64,000 nucleotides of DNA from Bactrocera neohumeralis (GCF_024586455.1 NC_065921.1:14477401-14541400); one strand, 5' to 3'. Numbered from the stretch's first letter, positions 10,836-24,040 are shown. The notes: generated by a model from the sequence alone, not told the origin. Numbers and translations: made by a program.

Positions 10836-11700
10836 AATTCTCGGCGATCGGATTACGCAACCGCCTCGAAGGCAAGTCCAGCCTGAAGGAAGCAGAAGTC
10901 AAACGGCTGGCTTGGGCTAGAGAGGAGGTGAAGAACGGCCAGGCACACCTCGCCACTCGTAATTGGTGTAATGTCTCGGATCCATCTCATACTCATCGCG
11001 AACCAAAGGCGTCCACGAAAAAGAGGAAGTGCAAAGAGTAGCCGGGAAGCTAGACGTTAAGCACGCGAACGACAAACCGACGACGTCCAAAGCAGCGGCC
11101 GCAACCAATGAGTTTGCGAAACTGCATTTGGCCGTCCCGGTCATAGATCACAGCGACCCGCTGGGACAAATGTCAAAGAAGCGATGGAAAATAGTGGAAA
11201 TGAAATTATTAGAAGCCCTTTTTTTGAGAATTGACGCCCCACCAAGGGCACCCGTGCCGACATTTTATGGAGCAAGATGGCTTAGGAGTCAAAATATTGA
11301 AATGAAATGATGGCTTGACGCTAACATAGGTAAGGGAAGCTATCAGAACGCCTCCAAACCAGTGGGAAGAAGCAAAACTGGAGGTGGTGGATCGCAGCAG
11401 TATTCCATCGCTGTGCAAAAAGCGAAAATAACTATCCCTCACGTGATGGACCCGAAACATGCTCTGCGGCTCTTACAACGACAGAATCCGGACCTTCCGA
11501 TTAGCGGCTGGGGGGTATTATCAGTCAACAAAAATCGAAGCCAAAGTTGCATCCTCCAAAGGAATAAGGTAGCAGAGCATTTTCTGCTCGCGAAGTACAG
11601 AAGCGAAGTCAAGAAGCGCCACCTCGCGAACGGTAAAAAAAAAACACGTTGGAGATGGATGAAGTGAAAAGCATCTCGGCATAGAAGAGATCTTGGTGAT
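10836..11700 (+). pseudogene. Decayed ORF1 with DUF4780-like domain (R1-like LINE)
   Basis: A basic N-terminal stretch in one frame (about 10850-11038: LRNRLEGKSSLKEAEVKRL, AWAREEVKNGQAHLATRNW, KKRKCKE) shifts frame near 11030. It continues as LAVPVIDHSDPLGQMSKKRW, EMKLLEALF and PTFYGARWL, then shifts again (GVKILK, stop, NDGLTLTWL), then QWEEAKLEVVDRSSIPSL, then KITIPHVMDPKHALRLLQRQ and NPDLPISGWGVLSV. The 'hSDP.G.M...W..ve..L', 'PTF.GA.W..GVKI' and 'WEgAKLEVV..S.IP' pattern resembles the insect DUF4780 domain. At least four breaks make it non-functional. An ORF2 endonuclease start follows within 100 bases, so it is read as the gag-like ORF1 of a LINE. The Pfam assignment is from memory of the pattern. 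Confidence 0.6.
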
Positions 11701-11770
11701 TTCACTTGTCCTATAGAATGTGGAGGTGGAGGTGGAGATAAAACACAGTCAGCAGTCTGATGGTCCAAAA

Positions 11771-11910
11771 CCAAGAGCTGAGGGTACTCCAATTGAATTT
11801 CCACAAAAGTAAGTTCGCCTGTTCTGTGCTGAGCTTCTTCTTAACTTAGAGAAGCGCGGCTATGACGTGGCTTTATGTGGATCACTGTCGTCATATGCCT
11901 GCTTTTTTAT
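11771..11910 (+). pseudogene. Start of R1-like ORF2 (AP endonuclease), truncated
   Basis: From 11778 the translation reads LRVLQLNFHKSK, then after a frameshift ELLLNLEKRGYDVAL. This matches the first strand and helix of the AP-type endonuclease that opens ORF2 in R1-clade LINEs (usual form LQINLHKSK...LL..l...g.DvaLvQEPW). It breaks off near 11900, so only the junction of ORF1 and ORF2 survives. Confidence 0.65.
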
Positions 11911-12540
11911 TGAACATATCGGTCAGTCTGTGAATTCCAGTTGAAATACGCGAAGAATTTTTTTTTGCTGACATAATGCTCTTGTGCCAAATATGTGTGA
12001 AAACGGATCAATACCACGGTTTTTCAAAGTTAAATATTTGTATTACCTATGCATTTTCCTTGTTTCCATAAGACTTTTAGTTTTTTCGGACCATTTTAAA
12101 CCTTTTAAAACCCTTCCCTCCGTCTTCCTGAGCTCAGATCGCCCAAATGTTATTTTTCCTTCCATTTTTGTCATTTTATCTTCCTTTTCCAATGTGTTTC
12201 TTATTACTATGGTTTTGTTTTTCTTTTGCGCTCAAAATGACCTACCCTGATCTAAAATACCCATTTCTGAGTAAATAAGTCAACCGTCACTGCAATAAGT
12301 ATCCCTGCATAGCTGTTTAGGACAACAACAAAATGCAACTCATGAGACTCATAAGTATATACCATACATATGTAGGACCACAAATACACGCTACGCGACG
12401 TATAATTATCAAAATACATTGCCTCATACAATCTACAACACCCGGGGTTCTCAGTTCGCAGAATAGCAACAACATGCCACTTAATTTAATTTCGCCAAAT
12501 TTTTACCTTTCTCCAGTGAAAAATTTGCGGCGCAGAAAAT
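11911..12540. other. No gene seen
   Basis: T-rich DNA. The 88-codon frame at 11984-12250 is hydrophobic only because of T-richness. Confidence 0.45.
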
Positions 12541-14690
12541 GATAGTTGTAAACGAACTTAACAGCAATAAAATAACAAATTACAGTAGAAAAATACTCCG
12601 CTCGCTCCCCACCTCACTGGCCTACAACAACAGTCAACAATAGTCAAGGCGCAGAGATTTGCAACATGCAAATGCAATGTGGCAACAAGTTTGTTGATTT
12701 TACAGGCAAAAACAACAAGACAACCAACTCGGATAATGAGACAGCGAGACGGTGGCATGCAACAATGGTCAAGTGGTATACATAGATAAATAAATATGTG
12801 TGTTGTGCTGGCATGTAAAAGCCAAAAAGCGCAACAAAGCCAAGATTTTCGGGTAAGGCGAGTGAAAAGTTACAACAACAACAACAACTTGGTGTGCACA
12901 AAAAGAGAAATGTGCGCTCGCGACATATCAGCTAACAACGATCGACAGGTAGCGCCTGTGGCATGAAAATGTTGCACATCACGGCAATTACATTTATCGC
13001 TGCCATTACTTTTCGTATTTCTGCGCCGTTGCAATTGTTGTTGCTGCAATTTTTACCTGTATTACTAACAGTTAGACGGCTAACGATGCCCGACGATGAT
13101 GGTGAATCGTGATTTCGTTATTAGTAACAGAAAAAAATTCGCCGAAAGACGCGAGAATTTGCCAAAATATATTCGAAAATAAAGCGAGAGACAATGCAAG
13201 GCGGGCATGTTGCAACAACCGCCACAACACCACAAAAAGTGTCGCCGCCGGCCATTCGAAACTTAAAAAGGCGTGTTTGTGGTGTTACAAATGTACTAGT
13301 GCAAATGCTGCCACTTATTTGTAACAAAAATTTGTTGTTTTTTCTATTTTTTTAATTAATAAAAAATCACTGCCCTTTTATTTGCTGGCGGAGCCCGCAG
13401 CGCCGCCGAAAAAGTGTGTCCACTTCGCGCTTGTCAGTTGGCAGCTGTGGCGTTGTGGCATGCAACATGCCGTTGTACACACAAATAGCGCGCGGACATT
13501 TACTGCTAAGTGTGGCATGTTGCATGCCACCCAAAAACGCGCGCCGCCAACACACTGACTGGCAGCTGCGCATGCGCTTTTCATGCCAACCACTGTGTCA
13601 ACTAGAGAAGGGCACTGCCATGCGGCCAGCTGGTGGTCAAAGCTCGTGTGGCACGCAAGCGTCCTCAACTAGCGCCCGCCCAGTGCGATTAGCTCTGATT
13701 GCGCGCGGGCGGACAGCCAGACAGCGTGTGCGCCAGCTGACGGCAATGATTTTCCAGCGTTTACTTAAATCTCCGCCGTCATAATTACCTCGTGTCCTCC
13801 GTGCTGCCGCCACGCCAATTGTCTGCGACAAAAGTCACTCGCAACATGCAACAACGCCCGCAAATAATCAATCGCCCGATGTTGCAAGCGCATGGCCATA
13901 ATTTGTTAACGCCGTACAGCTAGCAGAGCAAACAAAAACAACAACAACAAAAACGCACATTGCTAGGCACCCACAATGGCGCATTTAAAGTGGTGCAACA
14001 TGGCTTTGTGTGTGCGCACATTTTTCCACTTTGATTTATTGCTGTGAAAACTGTCTCGCGCTTAAACGCTTCTCGAAATGCCACTAAAGCTGACGCGGAT
14101 TGACAATGTGCCAGGCGGGCGAGTGAGCGCGCGCAAAGTGGAGATGCCACCATTCGCCGTCCCTGCCATTGCATCCGTGGCTACACCAGCTGCCTAAGCA
14201 TAAGCACACAGCATTTCTTTGCTTCCTTGCTGCGCCAAGATGTTGCACGTAGGATTAACAACACTGCGCCACGCCGTACGGACCGTTTAACCCACGCAGC
14301 ATTTGACGCGCAGATGTGGGTGTGCCCATTTGTTGTAAATGTTGCAACAACTGTTTCCAGCCATTCTTCTTCTTCTGCTCCCGCTGGTCACTCGGGCTGG
14401 CAGTTTTACATGTCGAAATTTGCACTCATTGTCATTCAGTGTTGCAAGTTATTGCCAAACGCATTGTGTCTGTATGTGCGTAGACAAGCATGCGTCACTC
14501 ACGTGCAACAGACCGTTGTTCCAGCTTTGAAATACAATTTTCTTAACGCCTTCTCGCGGCTGATCTGGACATGCTTTTGTAGGCAACACGTGCATTTGAA
14601 AGGAGAAAATTGTACAATAAATCCAAGGGCTTAAGCTCCTACAAGGCGCATGTTGGGTCGAGTCCACCAGCTGCTGCGTCATTTTTTAGA
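12541..14690. other. Unique-looking, GC-richer non-coding block
   Basis: No transposon remains are recognised. Several mutually overlapping frames are open because of local GC content, but none has a known domain. The block contains the 12-mer GTGGCATGCAAC at 12752-12763 and 13455-13466, its reverse complement at 13519-13530, and many GTTGCA/TGCAAC strings. It could be intronic, intergenic regulatory DNA, or a non-coding RNA locus; the sequence alone does not decide. Confidence 0.45.
13512..13530. repeat. 19-bp interrupted palindrome
   Basis: GTGGCATGTTGCATGCCAC: perfect 8-bp arms around TTG. It contains one inverted copy of the 12-mer GTGGCATGCAAC, and another copy lies 45 bases upstream. 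Confidence 0.6.
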
Positions 14691-15039
14691 AAATTATGTT
14701 ATAGCACAATTACCAATCAGCTTGCGATTCACTGCAAGCCATAAATTCATAGCATTCATGGCACAGATAGTTGCTCCAAATTCCAAGACGAAGAACTGAG
14801 AATACAAAATATTTTCTAGAGATTTCAGAACTTAGAAATCCATATTCAAGTCTACGACCACTATGTGCTTTCTCTCAAACCGTTTTTTAGCACCTTTTGT
14901 CAAGCTTATATTGTTCTGGTATTGGTTCCACTTATGCTGAAAACCTGTATTCTAAGAGAAGATTGTAAGCAAGGAGCTTAGTGAAAAATGTACTTAGGAA
15001 GAAGCTGGAAAAGCTTCTACTGTCACTGAAAGTCATTGC
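14691..15039. other. No gene seen
   Basis: AT-rich spacer before the RTE-like relic; nothing recognised. Confidence 0.4.
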
Positions 15040-15960
15040 TTAGGTTAAAGACGATTGGAAGCTAACTGTACTCTGCCCAATCTTCCGTGGGAATCTAGCG
15101 TAGTGCGTGAAAGACTGAAACCCACCGTCAACAAACTGATTGAACGTTATCAGTATGGCTTTAGAAAATCTACAATCGACCAGATTTTCACCGTGCGCCA
15201 AATCTGCGAAAAGACCCGTGAAAGGAAGATCGACGCACACCACCTATACGTCGATTTTAAAGCCGCCTTTGACAGCGCGAAAAGAAGCAGCCTTTATGCC
15301 GATAAGTTTGAACTTGGTATCCCCTTAAAACTAATACGGCTGTGTAAACTGACGTTGAGCAATAACGAAGCTCAGTACGGTTCGAGAAGAACCTCTCCGA
15401 GCCGTTCGATACCAAACGAGGAATCAAAAAAAGGAGACTCTCTATCGTGTGATATTTCAATCTATTGCTGGACAAAATAATTCGAGCTGCCGAGCTCAAT
15501 AGAGTAGGTACAATCTTCTATAAGAGTGTATAGCTGCTGGCGTACGCCTCAAACACCGCAACGTTAGTTCTGCTTTCTCAGACTCGATAAGGAAGCTAAG
15601 CAAATGGGTCTGGTAGTGAACGAAACAAAATATCGCTTGTCATCAAACGAATAGTCTTTGCATTCGCGACTTGGCTTGCATATCACTATTGACAGTCATA
15701 ACTTCGAAGTCGTAGATAACTTCGTCTATCTTGGAACTAGCATTAACACCAACAATAATATCAGCCTTGGAATCCAAAGCAAAATCACTCTTGCGAACAG
15801 GTGCTACTTTGGAATGGTTAGGAAATTGAAAGTAAAGTCCCCTCTCGACGAACAAAGACCAAACTCAACAAGTCCCTCATGATTCCCGTCCTACTATATG
15901 GTGCGGAAGCAAGGACAATTACATCTTCGGATGTGTCGGCCTTAAAGAAGAATCAAGCTG
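15040..15960 (+). mobile_element. RTE-like non-LTR retrotransposon relic (RT domain)
   Basis: Open from 15055: VVRERLKPTVNKLIERYQYGF, KSTIDQIFTVRQICEKTRE, IDAHHLYVDFKAAFDSAKRS, GIPLKLIRLCKLTLSN, in the reverse transcriptase finger and palm. After frame breaks it continues as LLAYASNTATL near 15530, where YADD should stand but has been cut to YAS. Then come LHITIDSHNFEVVDNFVYLG and TSINTNNNISLGIQSKITLANRCYFG (15680-15810) and IPVLLYGAEA (15880). The basic C-terminal motif and 3' tail are missing. The sequence is close to the copies at 3852, 37965 and 56900. Confidence 0.85.
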
Positions 15961-18900
15961 ATTTTCGTAGAACCACGAATGATTCTACTTTGAAACGTCG
16001 GTCCGCTGTGATGACCAGAACTTTTAAGTATGGAACAAAATGTCCGATGCACATCAATAACACGTGTTTAGCCAACCACAATTTTATTGAGGCGACTGTA
16101 ATCAATTCTAACCAATCCACCTGGTTCATAGAAGGGACCAAGCTGCTTCAACTTTACTCTAGCTAAGCCTTGATAGTGGAAGATAAACTGTCTAGGTGTT
16201 TCCATCTCACTCCAATTTGTCTAGAACCCCACAATGTCCAGTTAGAACTTCTATCTTTGCGACGAGATGAGCCTTGCTACGTTCAAATAATTCAAAGAAC
16301 GTCTAACGTTCCGCTCTTGATTGGATGGATTTCTTAACTGCACATGTGCTGGTAGCTGACCAACGCTAAGCTCGGACGATATTCAATACAGGAACGCAAG
16401 TGGGCACGATAATACCGACTCATTACCAGCCTGATGTAATTTGCGTAAGTGCTGGTCTTTCTTGTGAGCTCATCCGCTTTGCACTACCCAGAGACACCGC
16501 TGTGACCAGGCACTCAAATAGGTCTAACATCGAAGTTGCTGACGTTATTACTAATCAAGTGAAATACTCTTTCACCAGCTTTGAGTGCATTATCGGAATG
16601 AAAATATACCCCACTGAGAGACGTGGCCCAGATTTACAGGGATGCAGTCTATATGAGGAGGATTTTAGAATACACTTTGCTGGGACCATTAATATAACCG
16701 ATATCCTGAAGTAAAATCAAATTTATTCGCTGATCTATAGTCATCACTTAGACTCCCCTATAAACTGTTGAGAATGATTTTCGACACTTAAGACCGCTTA
16801 GTTCGATTTAGTACTTATTTCACAGAAGTCTCTGGACCGTTTCGATTTCTGTCCGCAATATAAATTCAAACAATGTTTGGTCCCCTTTTCGCGCTTGACT
16901 TCTGTCCGAAATATCGGAGCACAAAACTGTTTCCATATATCACTTCTTCGCATATTTTCGCTTAAGTGACCCTCCCGTTTCTTTTCTAACCCATATTCTA
17001 TCTAGAATCTAGAATCTAGATCTTAGATTTGCGCCTTCAGTACACGAATTTTTAGAAATCATTATAATTCAAGTCTTCTTATACTGACTTAAATTATTAT
17101 AATTACTAAAAATACGTAAAGTATATGGAGTATCAATGATGATAATTCGAGATGGGAAAACACAATAGAGTCGAAACTCATTTCATTGAATCACTTAGAA
17201 GAAATACTGAATTAAAATAATAAAAAGCAGAGATATATGCAATGTTTAGATTTCAGTCGCTACAATGACTTAACATGTACTTAGTATAAAGTGACGAAAT
17301 AATTGCTTTTCATTATCTGCAGACCCACTCAGCCGCATATCCACTTGGAATACAAGTATAAAGTCTATTTAGCTAATGATTAACGCTTCTAAATAATTTA
17401 CAGGGTGGAGTAGTGTTCAAAAAAAAAAAAAAACAACCACAGAAATTAAATGGAAAGCCAGCCACGCCTACAGGCCATGAATTGTTTGCACACTTGCCAC
17501 ATTTATCAGTTTTTTTCTATTTCCCCTCAAACAAAAAATCAAAAATACAAAGCGCACAGAAAGTTTTTTTTGGTCATTCGTTGGGCGCACTCGTCAAGTG
17601 TTAATCATCGCAGAACGGTAATGCACGAGTATGTATGGTTTGTTGCTCAATACAAAGTGGCAACGTCATCATCAGCGCGCTATGCGCCCAGCCTGACTGT
17701 CGCAAGGAGCATGGAGAGTGACCATGCTGGCAGCGGACAAACTAAGCCAAGCCAAGCCTCGGTGACGTGTGTCATTTCAATTAGGCACATTTTTATTTTC
17801 GTTACGCTACTCCGCGTTGTCCACCACATTTTCTTCTGTTAACTAGACGTCAGTCTGCCTGTTTGTCTTTGCTTTGCTTACACACCTCCTCCTTTACTGC
17901 TCTTCTTTTGCCTCCAAGTGTCTTGTTCTGCTTTGTTTAGCTAAAACATCCGATTAGCGATGTCTCTTGTTGGCTCTTCAACGGCACAATACACAGAAAC
18001 GTCCGTCGCTCGGCGTCGGAGAATTATGTCGCTTTTGCGTGTCGCAGGTTTTTCTCCCCACACAGCTGCTCCGCCTTAGGCGATTAATTTGCGCTGTCCA
18101 GCGCACAACGCGACGCACTCCATGAGCTGTGGGCAAAGTATAGTATAAGTGTAGGTATCCGCAACCATTCATCGGCCCTTGTCTAAAGCTCATCGTCGGC
18201 CGTTTGTTGTCCATTGCCGCCTTGGCAGAACATTTAACGTGATTATTTCCGAAGATTAATTGGTCGCGGCCCGCAGTGACAGGTCGCGCGAAAAGTTGCA
18301 GATTGACTGGTAAGAAGCGCATAAAAAACGCAAAGAGCCTAAAAAATCCTTAACCTCAATTTGTGTAAGCATTTGGCTGTGATTTTTAAATGAAATATAT
18401 ACATTTCTTTACAAAATATTTAGTCTAACATCGGGGCCGTCATTATTTGCTCTTTAAAGATTATTGAGCAGAATATTCTCACATTCTTTTACCTTCCCAT
18501 ATTCTCCTCCCAGTTATAGGTTCTTAAGTATGTGAAATCTAATATGTAACTGAACAGCTAATGGTTCCATTTCTCTCGTTTTTAGTACGATCAGAACCTA
18601 ATAATATGTAAATCTTGAATTTAACACTATTATATTTTCCTCCATTGGTTTCTCGGTTAACAATTATAAATAGTGACCCAAAACTTAGTTAACAGAGACA
18701 CTTTGTTTGGAAAAGATTTGCTTGAAGGTCTAAAGACCATTAATAAGTGTTGATCTAAAGACGCGATGGCATAGAGTGGTATAATAAAAAAAGCAAATTC
18801 AACCGGAACTTGAAATGTTTATATAATACACAATTGCATAGAGGACAAGATTTCTTCTGTAATCGACAAACTGACTTCGATGCAGTTAATAGACAGGAAT

Positions 18901-19034
18901 AGACACGATAACCCTCTTGCTAACCAACACTCTTTTGATTTAAGTGGTTAACCTAGAGATAAGATTTTCTCTCTGAAAGAATTCTTTATAAGTCTCAGCC
19001 GACTCTACCATTGCAATCGAAGTGGCCTCAACTT
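15961..19034. other. Intergenic DNA, no supported gene
   Basis: A 104-codon frame at 16400-16714 has ordinary amino acid composition but no motif I recognise. A short (TCTAGAA)n-like repeat lies near 17001-17025. Around 17640-18320 the DNA turns GC-richer and unique-looking. Confidence 0.4.
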
Positions 19035-19935
19035 TAAGAGCGCGACGTCCAATTTATGGTCGTCATAATCATCCTGTCTGATCAACAATTTAGCGTCTAG
19101 TGGAAAAATTTGAAACCACAATACAAAATATCCCCGTGCCAGTGCGACAAAGAAGTGCTCGTAGTGTAGAGAGTAAAGCTGCCGCTAGCGCATCTATTGA
19201 GGAATACCCAAGTTAGTCTTCCACACGTTGTTCTCAAGCGTCGGGCATCTCTGTGACGTCGTTGTGGCGAATTTTGAGAAAAGATCTTGGCCTACATCCC
19301 TACAAGACCAAATTGACGCAAGAACTGAAGCCGCTTTGGATTTTCATCGAAAAATCATCTTCATCGATGAGGCTCATTTCGGACTGAATGGCTTCGTCAA
19401 TAAGCAAAATATGCGTTATTGGTCAGGCAGCAATTCACACGCACTTCATGAGTCACCATTGCATCCCCAACAACTTACGGTTTGGTGCGGTTTATGGGCC
19501 GGCGGCGTCATTGGCCCGTACTTCTTCGGTGATAATCAATACCGGCACGTTACTGTGAGTGGAAATCGATGATAACCGAATATTTTTGAACCCGAATTGG
19601 ATGATATGGACTTGGACAATATATGGTTTCCAACAAAATGGCGCCACAAGCCACACAGCGAATGTCACAATCAGTTTATCGAAAACCAAGTTTGATGAAC
19701 GTGTTATCTCACGAAATGGCTCAATCAATTGGTCGCCTCTGTCGAGCGATTTGACGCCATTAGACTATTCCCCGTGAGGCGATGTCAAATCTATGATTTA
19801 TACCAACAAGCTAGCCATTGATTAACTTCGTATGAAATTATCATTTATGCTTGAAAACCGTCGTAAATTGGGTTTAGCGTTTGTTACTTTCAAAGGAATA
19901 AAGAATTTCATTGATATCCCAAGCTGATTTTTTTT
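19035..19935 (+). mobile_element. DD41D mariner (rosa/Visitor-like) transposase relic
   Basis: Pieces in order: RPIYGRHNHP (helix-turn-helix region, about 19045), SVTSLWRILRKDLGLHPYK (about 19248-19305), IIFIDEAHFGLNGFVNKQN (first Asp), LHPQQLTVWCGLWAGGVIGP, then after two stops DMDLDNIWFQQNGATSHTA (second catalytic Asp changed to Asn), RVISRNGSINW and SSDLTPLDY (third Asp). Forty-one residues separate the second and third catalytic positions, the spacing of the DD41D group first described from the tephritid Ceratitis rosa. Frameshifts and the D-to-N change mean it is dead. Terminal repeats were not located. Confidence 0.82.
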
Positions 19936-21350
19936 TTTTTTTTAATTTGTAACGCTCTAACACGTTATATTCAAAGAAAATCTCACGAAAGATTTGCATA
20001 CTCTTTGAAAGGTTAGTATCGCGTATACTGAAACATAATGGTTTAAACCTTATGACGATTGCATCAAGTTCAGTTTAATGAAACATAACTCATCGACTAC
20101 GAAAATGACGTACTCTCCGAGTTTGAAGGTATAAAATTGATCCATTGACAGAGTGAGAGTGAAACTTGTAGAGACCAAAGGATTGGGATTTAACTTAATT
20201 TGATATTTCAAATTATGGTCAATCATTGTCAACTTCTGGAACGAAGGAGGTTTAGTACCGGATTCTGGTTCAAAGAAACAGGAAAGATTGATTGAGGACT
20301 ATAATTGCTTCAGAAGTCACCAAGGATTTGCCGACAACCCCAAAAGTCTTTGACTTTGGAGTTTTCTGTATTGATTACAGAACTTTAATGCCACAGAACA
20401 GAAATAAGTGGCTCCTTGCAAAGCTTTAACTCTAAGAATATCCTAAAATATCAAGGGCTTCAAATTCGGATAGTTTTCTGATGATATGTTTATAAAATGA
20501 TTTCACGTTCTACTGGACAATGTGCAGTAACTTCTTTGATTGCGGCAAGATGAACTTTGCTAAGAGCAAGTAGTACAATAGGTCTTCTGCGTTCTAGGCT
20601 AGGCCAGAAGCAGCTTGCAGTCACATCTTATTTGGTAATCGACCTGCGCATGCTAAGTTCACATAAAATCCATATATTCAGTACTAAATCGCAAGAGGAC
20701 AGAGAAGATCTAACTCTTTCGTACTCCGATGAAAATAGGATAAAAGTGTCGCCTCTTACTAACTCACCAGCTTTTTCAGTTTTCAGCGATTTCACTCAGG
20801 CTAAGTACTCAATTGAGTCTAATAATGAAGTGGCTTGATGCCATTGAGGGCAGACACTTATAAACTGTTCCGATCCGAGCTACTGCTATCTTAGTGACAG
20901 CCACTTCTTCCTCAAAATCATTACAGTGATCCAGTAGCCTGAAACTAAGTTTGACGAAACTTCTTCAATTTTTAATTTCCGAGCTTCAAATTATCCGTTC
21001 AAAAGTTCATTGCGCCATTTCTCTTGCATCTTCGTCCCGCCCAAATATTGTCGGTATATTGAGCAGAGAAAATCCACCAGGAGAAATCTTTTCGACAAAG
21101 AGATCCAAGTTTTCAAGATGCAGTTGAAATTGGCGAGAATTTCAGAATATCGCAACTTGGACCCAGTCATACACCCAGCTTCCCTGAGCCTTGAAGCCAC
21201 CTTAGTTAAGCTTAGTGTTGCTAAAACCAAACGGTAAAATTATCGAGGTGTTGACATGGATGAACTAACCTTCTGGGGGATATATAATAATCTCGCTTTG
21301 AAATTTATAAGTCAAAATTTTAAATTTCCTTCCTTCCTTCATATTCCTTA
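19936..21350. other. Intergenic DNA, no supported gene
   Basis: Frames at 20557-20838 and 21010-21237 are ordinary in composition but match nothing I know. A short FCIDYRTL string near 20370 hints at a reverse transcriptase block without supporting neighbours. Confidence 0.4.
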
Positions 21351-24040
21351 ATGCAAACGTGCATAGCCAAATTTACAACAACACAATAGACTGTACTATA
21401 CGGCGCATATTGCTGTCGGCTGCGAAGGCCGAGCGGATAATTGGCGTAACGGTTAATTTCGCAAATGCAAAGCGAATGGCCAACTTTTAAATGCCTGCAG
21501 CGGTAATCTGGTTTTAAAAATCAGTTGCAAATTACTTTGCGCAGGCAAATGCAAATACATGTGTGCGTATGTGTGTATGCAAAATTATTTGCCCAAACAT
21601 TACATGCCACATAAACATAGAAGTGTACATACATTACGTAGAAATTTAGCCGCGACTTTCATTAAAGTCATCACACAACGCCGCATGCCATACTAGACTT
21701 GGCGGCAAGCGCCAGCCACTGCGAGTGCGTGTGTGAGTGTGTGGCAGATTGGTCATGCCGGTAAACGCCCCATTTGCTGCGCCGATAGGCTAATCCACAT
21801 TGTTGGCTGCGCAAATAAACAAACGCAAAGCAAACAAATGAACTTGCCGCAATTGCATGCAATTTACCGCTATAATTGCCACAAAATACACAAATCGCCC
21901 GATGCGGCGCGGTCTGGAGCGGTGTGGAGCAGTGTGGCACGGCGCAAGCACACAAATCTCAAGTTTCAATTTGCTGTCGATAATGAAGCAACTTGCAACA
22001 ATCGTTGCCGCTGCTAAATTATTGTGCACCAAGCCAATAATTGCCACGCAAACAACAACAACAACAGCAGTGTGGATAAAGCAAGCCATAGTAGTGGCGG
22101 CCCGCAGCAGCTTAGCGCATTGATTGTGGCAACTTCAATTGGCCATTAAAATTTCTTTGCCTTGCCGATATTTGCATTGCGAATGTTGCAAATTAAAATA
22201 TGCCGCTGTGGCATGCAACAACACACAACGCCAGCGGTACAATTATTACTTGCCGCAACAATAGCTGTGGAGGCAATAAATGTTATGTGCAACATACAAC
22301 TATTCATGCGCAACCGTGCAATGTGGGTGTTGTTGCAAGTGCCACAATTAAAATTCATCGAAGTTTTCGTTTAATTGGCGATTTGTGGCACAATTGAATT
22401 GCTGTACAGTTACTTGCGGAATTTCGGTTATTTGGTATACGCACAGTGAGTAACTTTGTTGTTGCAACAAGTGTTTGTGGCATTGTGGGCAGGCGAGTGG
22501 AGGGTCCCTGAGGCCTCGTAGTCGTAAAGCGTAAGTCATCAATCAAAGGTATTTGCGCTCACGGCGTGTTAACTGTCAAACTACAACAACAATAACAACA
22601 ACAAAAACAAATTTCACTATGTAGTTATGCAAACAAAATTTGCTTGCCTGCGATCATTCAATTACACCTCAGCTTATCGCAACAGCATGTGGCAGTGTTG
22701 CAGGTGTTTGTGTTGCAAGCACCTCCGAACTTTTGTATGCCGCTAACGCCATCAACGCCATGTTGGCATAAGTTTAATGCGAACGACAAATTTGCGCCAT
22801 AACGCATATTGCACAACAACAAAAACAACTACAACAGCGGCAACAGCAACAATTGGAAGTGCAATCATGCAACAAAACAAGGCAACCGCAACTCAGGTCA
22901 GCTTTAGCGGCAATATGGGTTGCGTGTAGTGCTGTTAAACACTCCTCTTATTATTATTGCTGTTGTTGCTAATGTTGCAAGTAAACTTCCTGCCACAGCA
23001 GCGCCATCAGCCAGCCACACCGCTGTGCTTGTTGCAAGCGACACTCAACTTGAGCGATGTGCCACTTGGTAACCGCAATTCCAACTCCGCTCTCAACAAC
23101 AACAACTCAACAACAACAACAACGTCAACAAAAACAACTAACAGTACATGGTTTGCAATTTGACTGCTTGTGGCGAGTTAGCCTCCATAGAGCGGCAACT
23201 GGTGCAAGTGCTATTATTGTTGCAAATGTAAGGCGGCAAGTGCGTAGGCTAACCGATTGTGGCAGGAGTGGCATCAACAACAACAATACACGAAAAATTG
23301 CAACATGCAGCGTAGCGGAAGAAGAAGAAGCTTAGATAAATATGTGGGTAGTTGAAAATTTGCATGTGCAACACGGCCACACTTCATTGTTGCCGCAACC
23401 TGGCAGATGAAAGGAAATGTATGTGCGTGTGTGCGTGCAACTTGTGATTGTTTGCCTACGTGCAACCAACGAAAAGCTGCAACTAGCTGTCAAGGTGAGC
23501 AAAGGTTCTGTACTTGCAACAAGCGCACCCCACACTGTGTGTGCTACAATCCTGCACTTGCCACATGCGTGTGCGTTTAACACTTGCGTGATACTCTTAT
23601 TATGCGCAGAAATGTTGCATGTTGCTTTTGTTGCTGGTGTTTTCCGACACATCGCTCATAATTCAATGTCAGCGGAAAAGTGTTTGTTGTTGCATGTTGG
23701 TTGCAGCAAGCGATCGTTGTTTGTTCTTAGTTTTTGTTAACTAAAATAGTCGTAACAACAATAAAAAGCAATTGTTGCAACGCCGTGTTGTTGCTTTTGT
23801 TAGCATTTGTTTTGAAAAATTGAAATCTAAAATGCAGAATATGAAATTAGACACTTGAGCAGTGATATTGTGCGTGACAGTTAAAATATTAACGGTACTT
23901 ACTCGTGGCAAGTGTGAGAAGAGAGGGCAGTAGGAATTGTTTGCCTATTGAGGCTGACTGAGATTGGAAATCCAACACTGCGTTAAAACATAAGTTTAGT
24001 TCTCTTCAAAGTCACGGTGTAATATTTTTAAGATCCATTC
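21351..24040. other. Unique-looking non-coding DNA rich in GTTGCA and (CAA)n
   Basis: No transposon protein remains found. It carries the 12-mer GTGGCATGCAAC at 22208-22219 and dozens of TTGCAAC, TGCAACA and CAACAA strings. The open frames (for example 21857-22123 and 23417-23740) overlap on both strands and look like translated simple sequence. Confidence 0.45.

Noticed and set aside
13378..13784. Overlapping frames of 96 and 122 codons on both strands
   Set aside because: Local GC content removes stops on both strands at once; no domain, splice structure or codon signal favours either.
16400..16714. 104-codon frame, considered as a retroviral-type or host gene fragment
   Set aside because: No motif, signal peptide or membrane segment that would support either; left as unassigned.
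20340..20430. FCIDYRTL string suggesting a Ty3/Gypsy reverse transcriptase
   Set aside because: No neighbouring RT, protease, RNase H or integrase motif in any frame within 1 kb; a single eight-residue resemblance is not enough.
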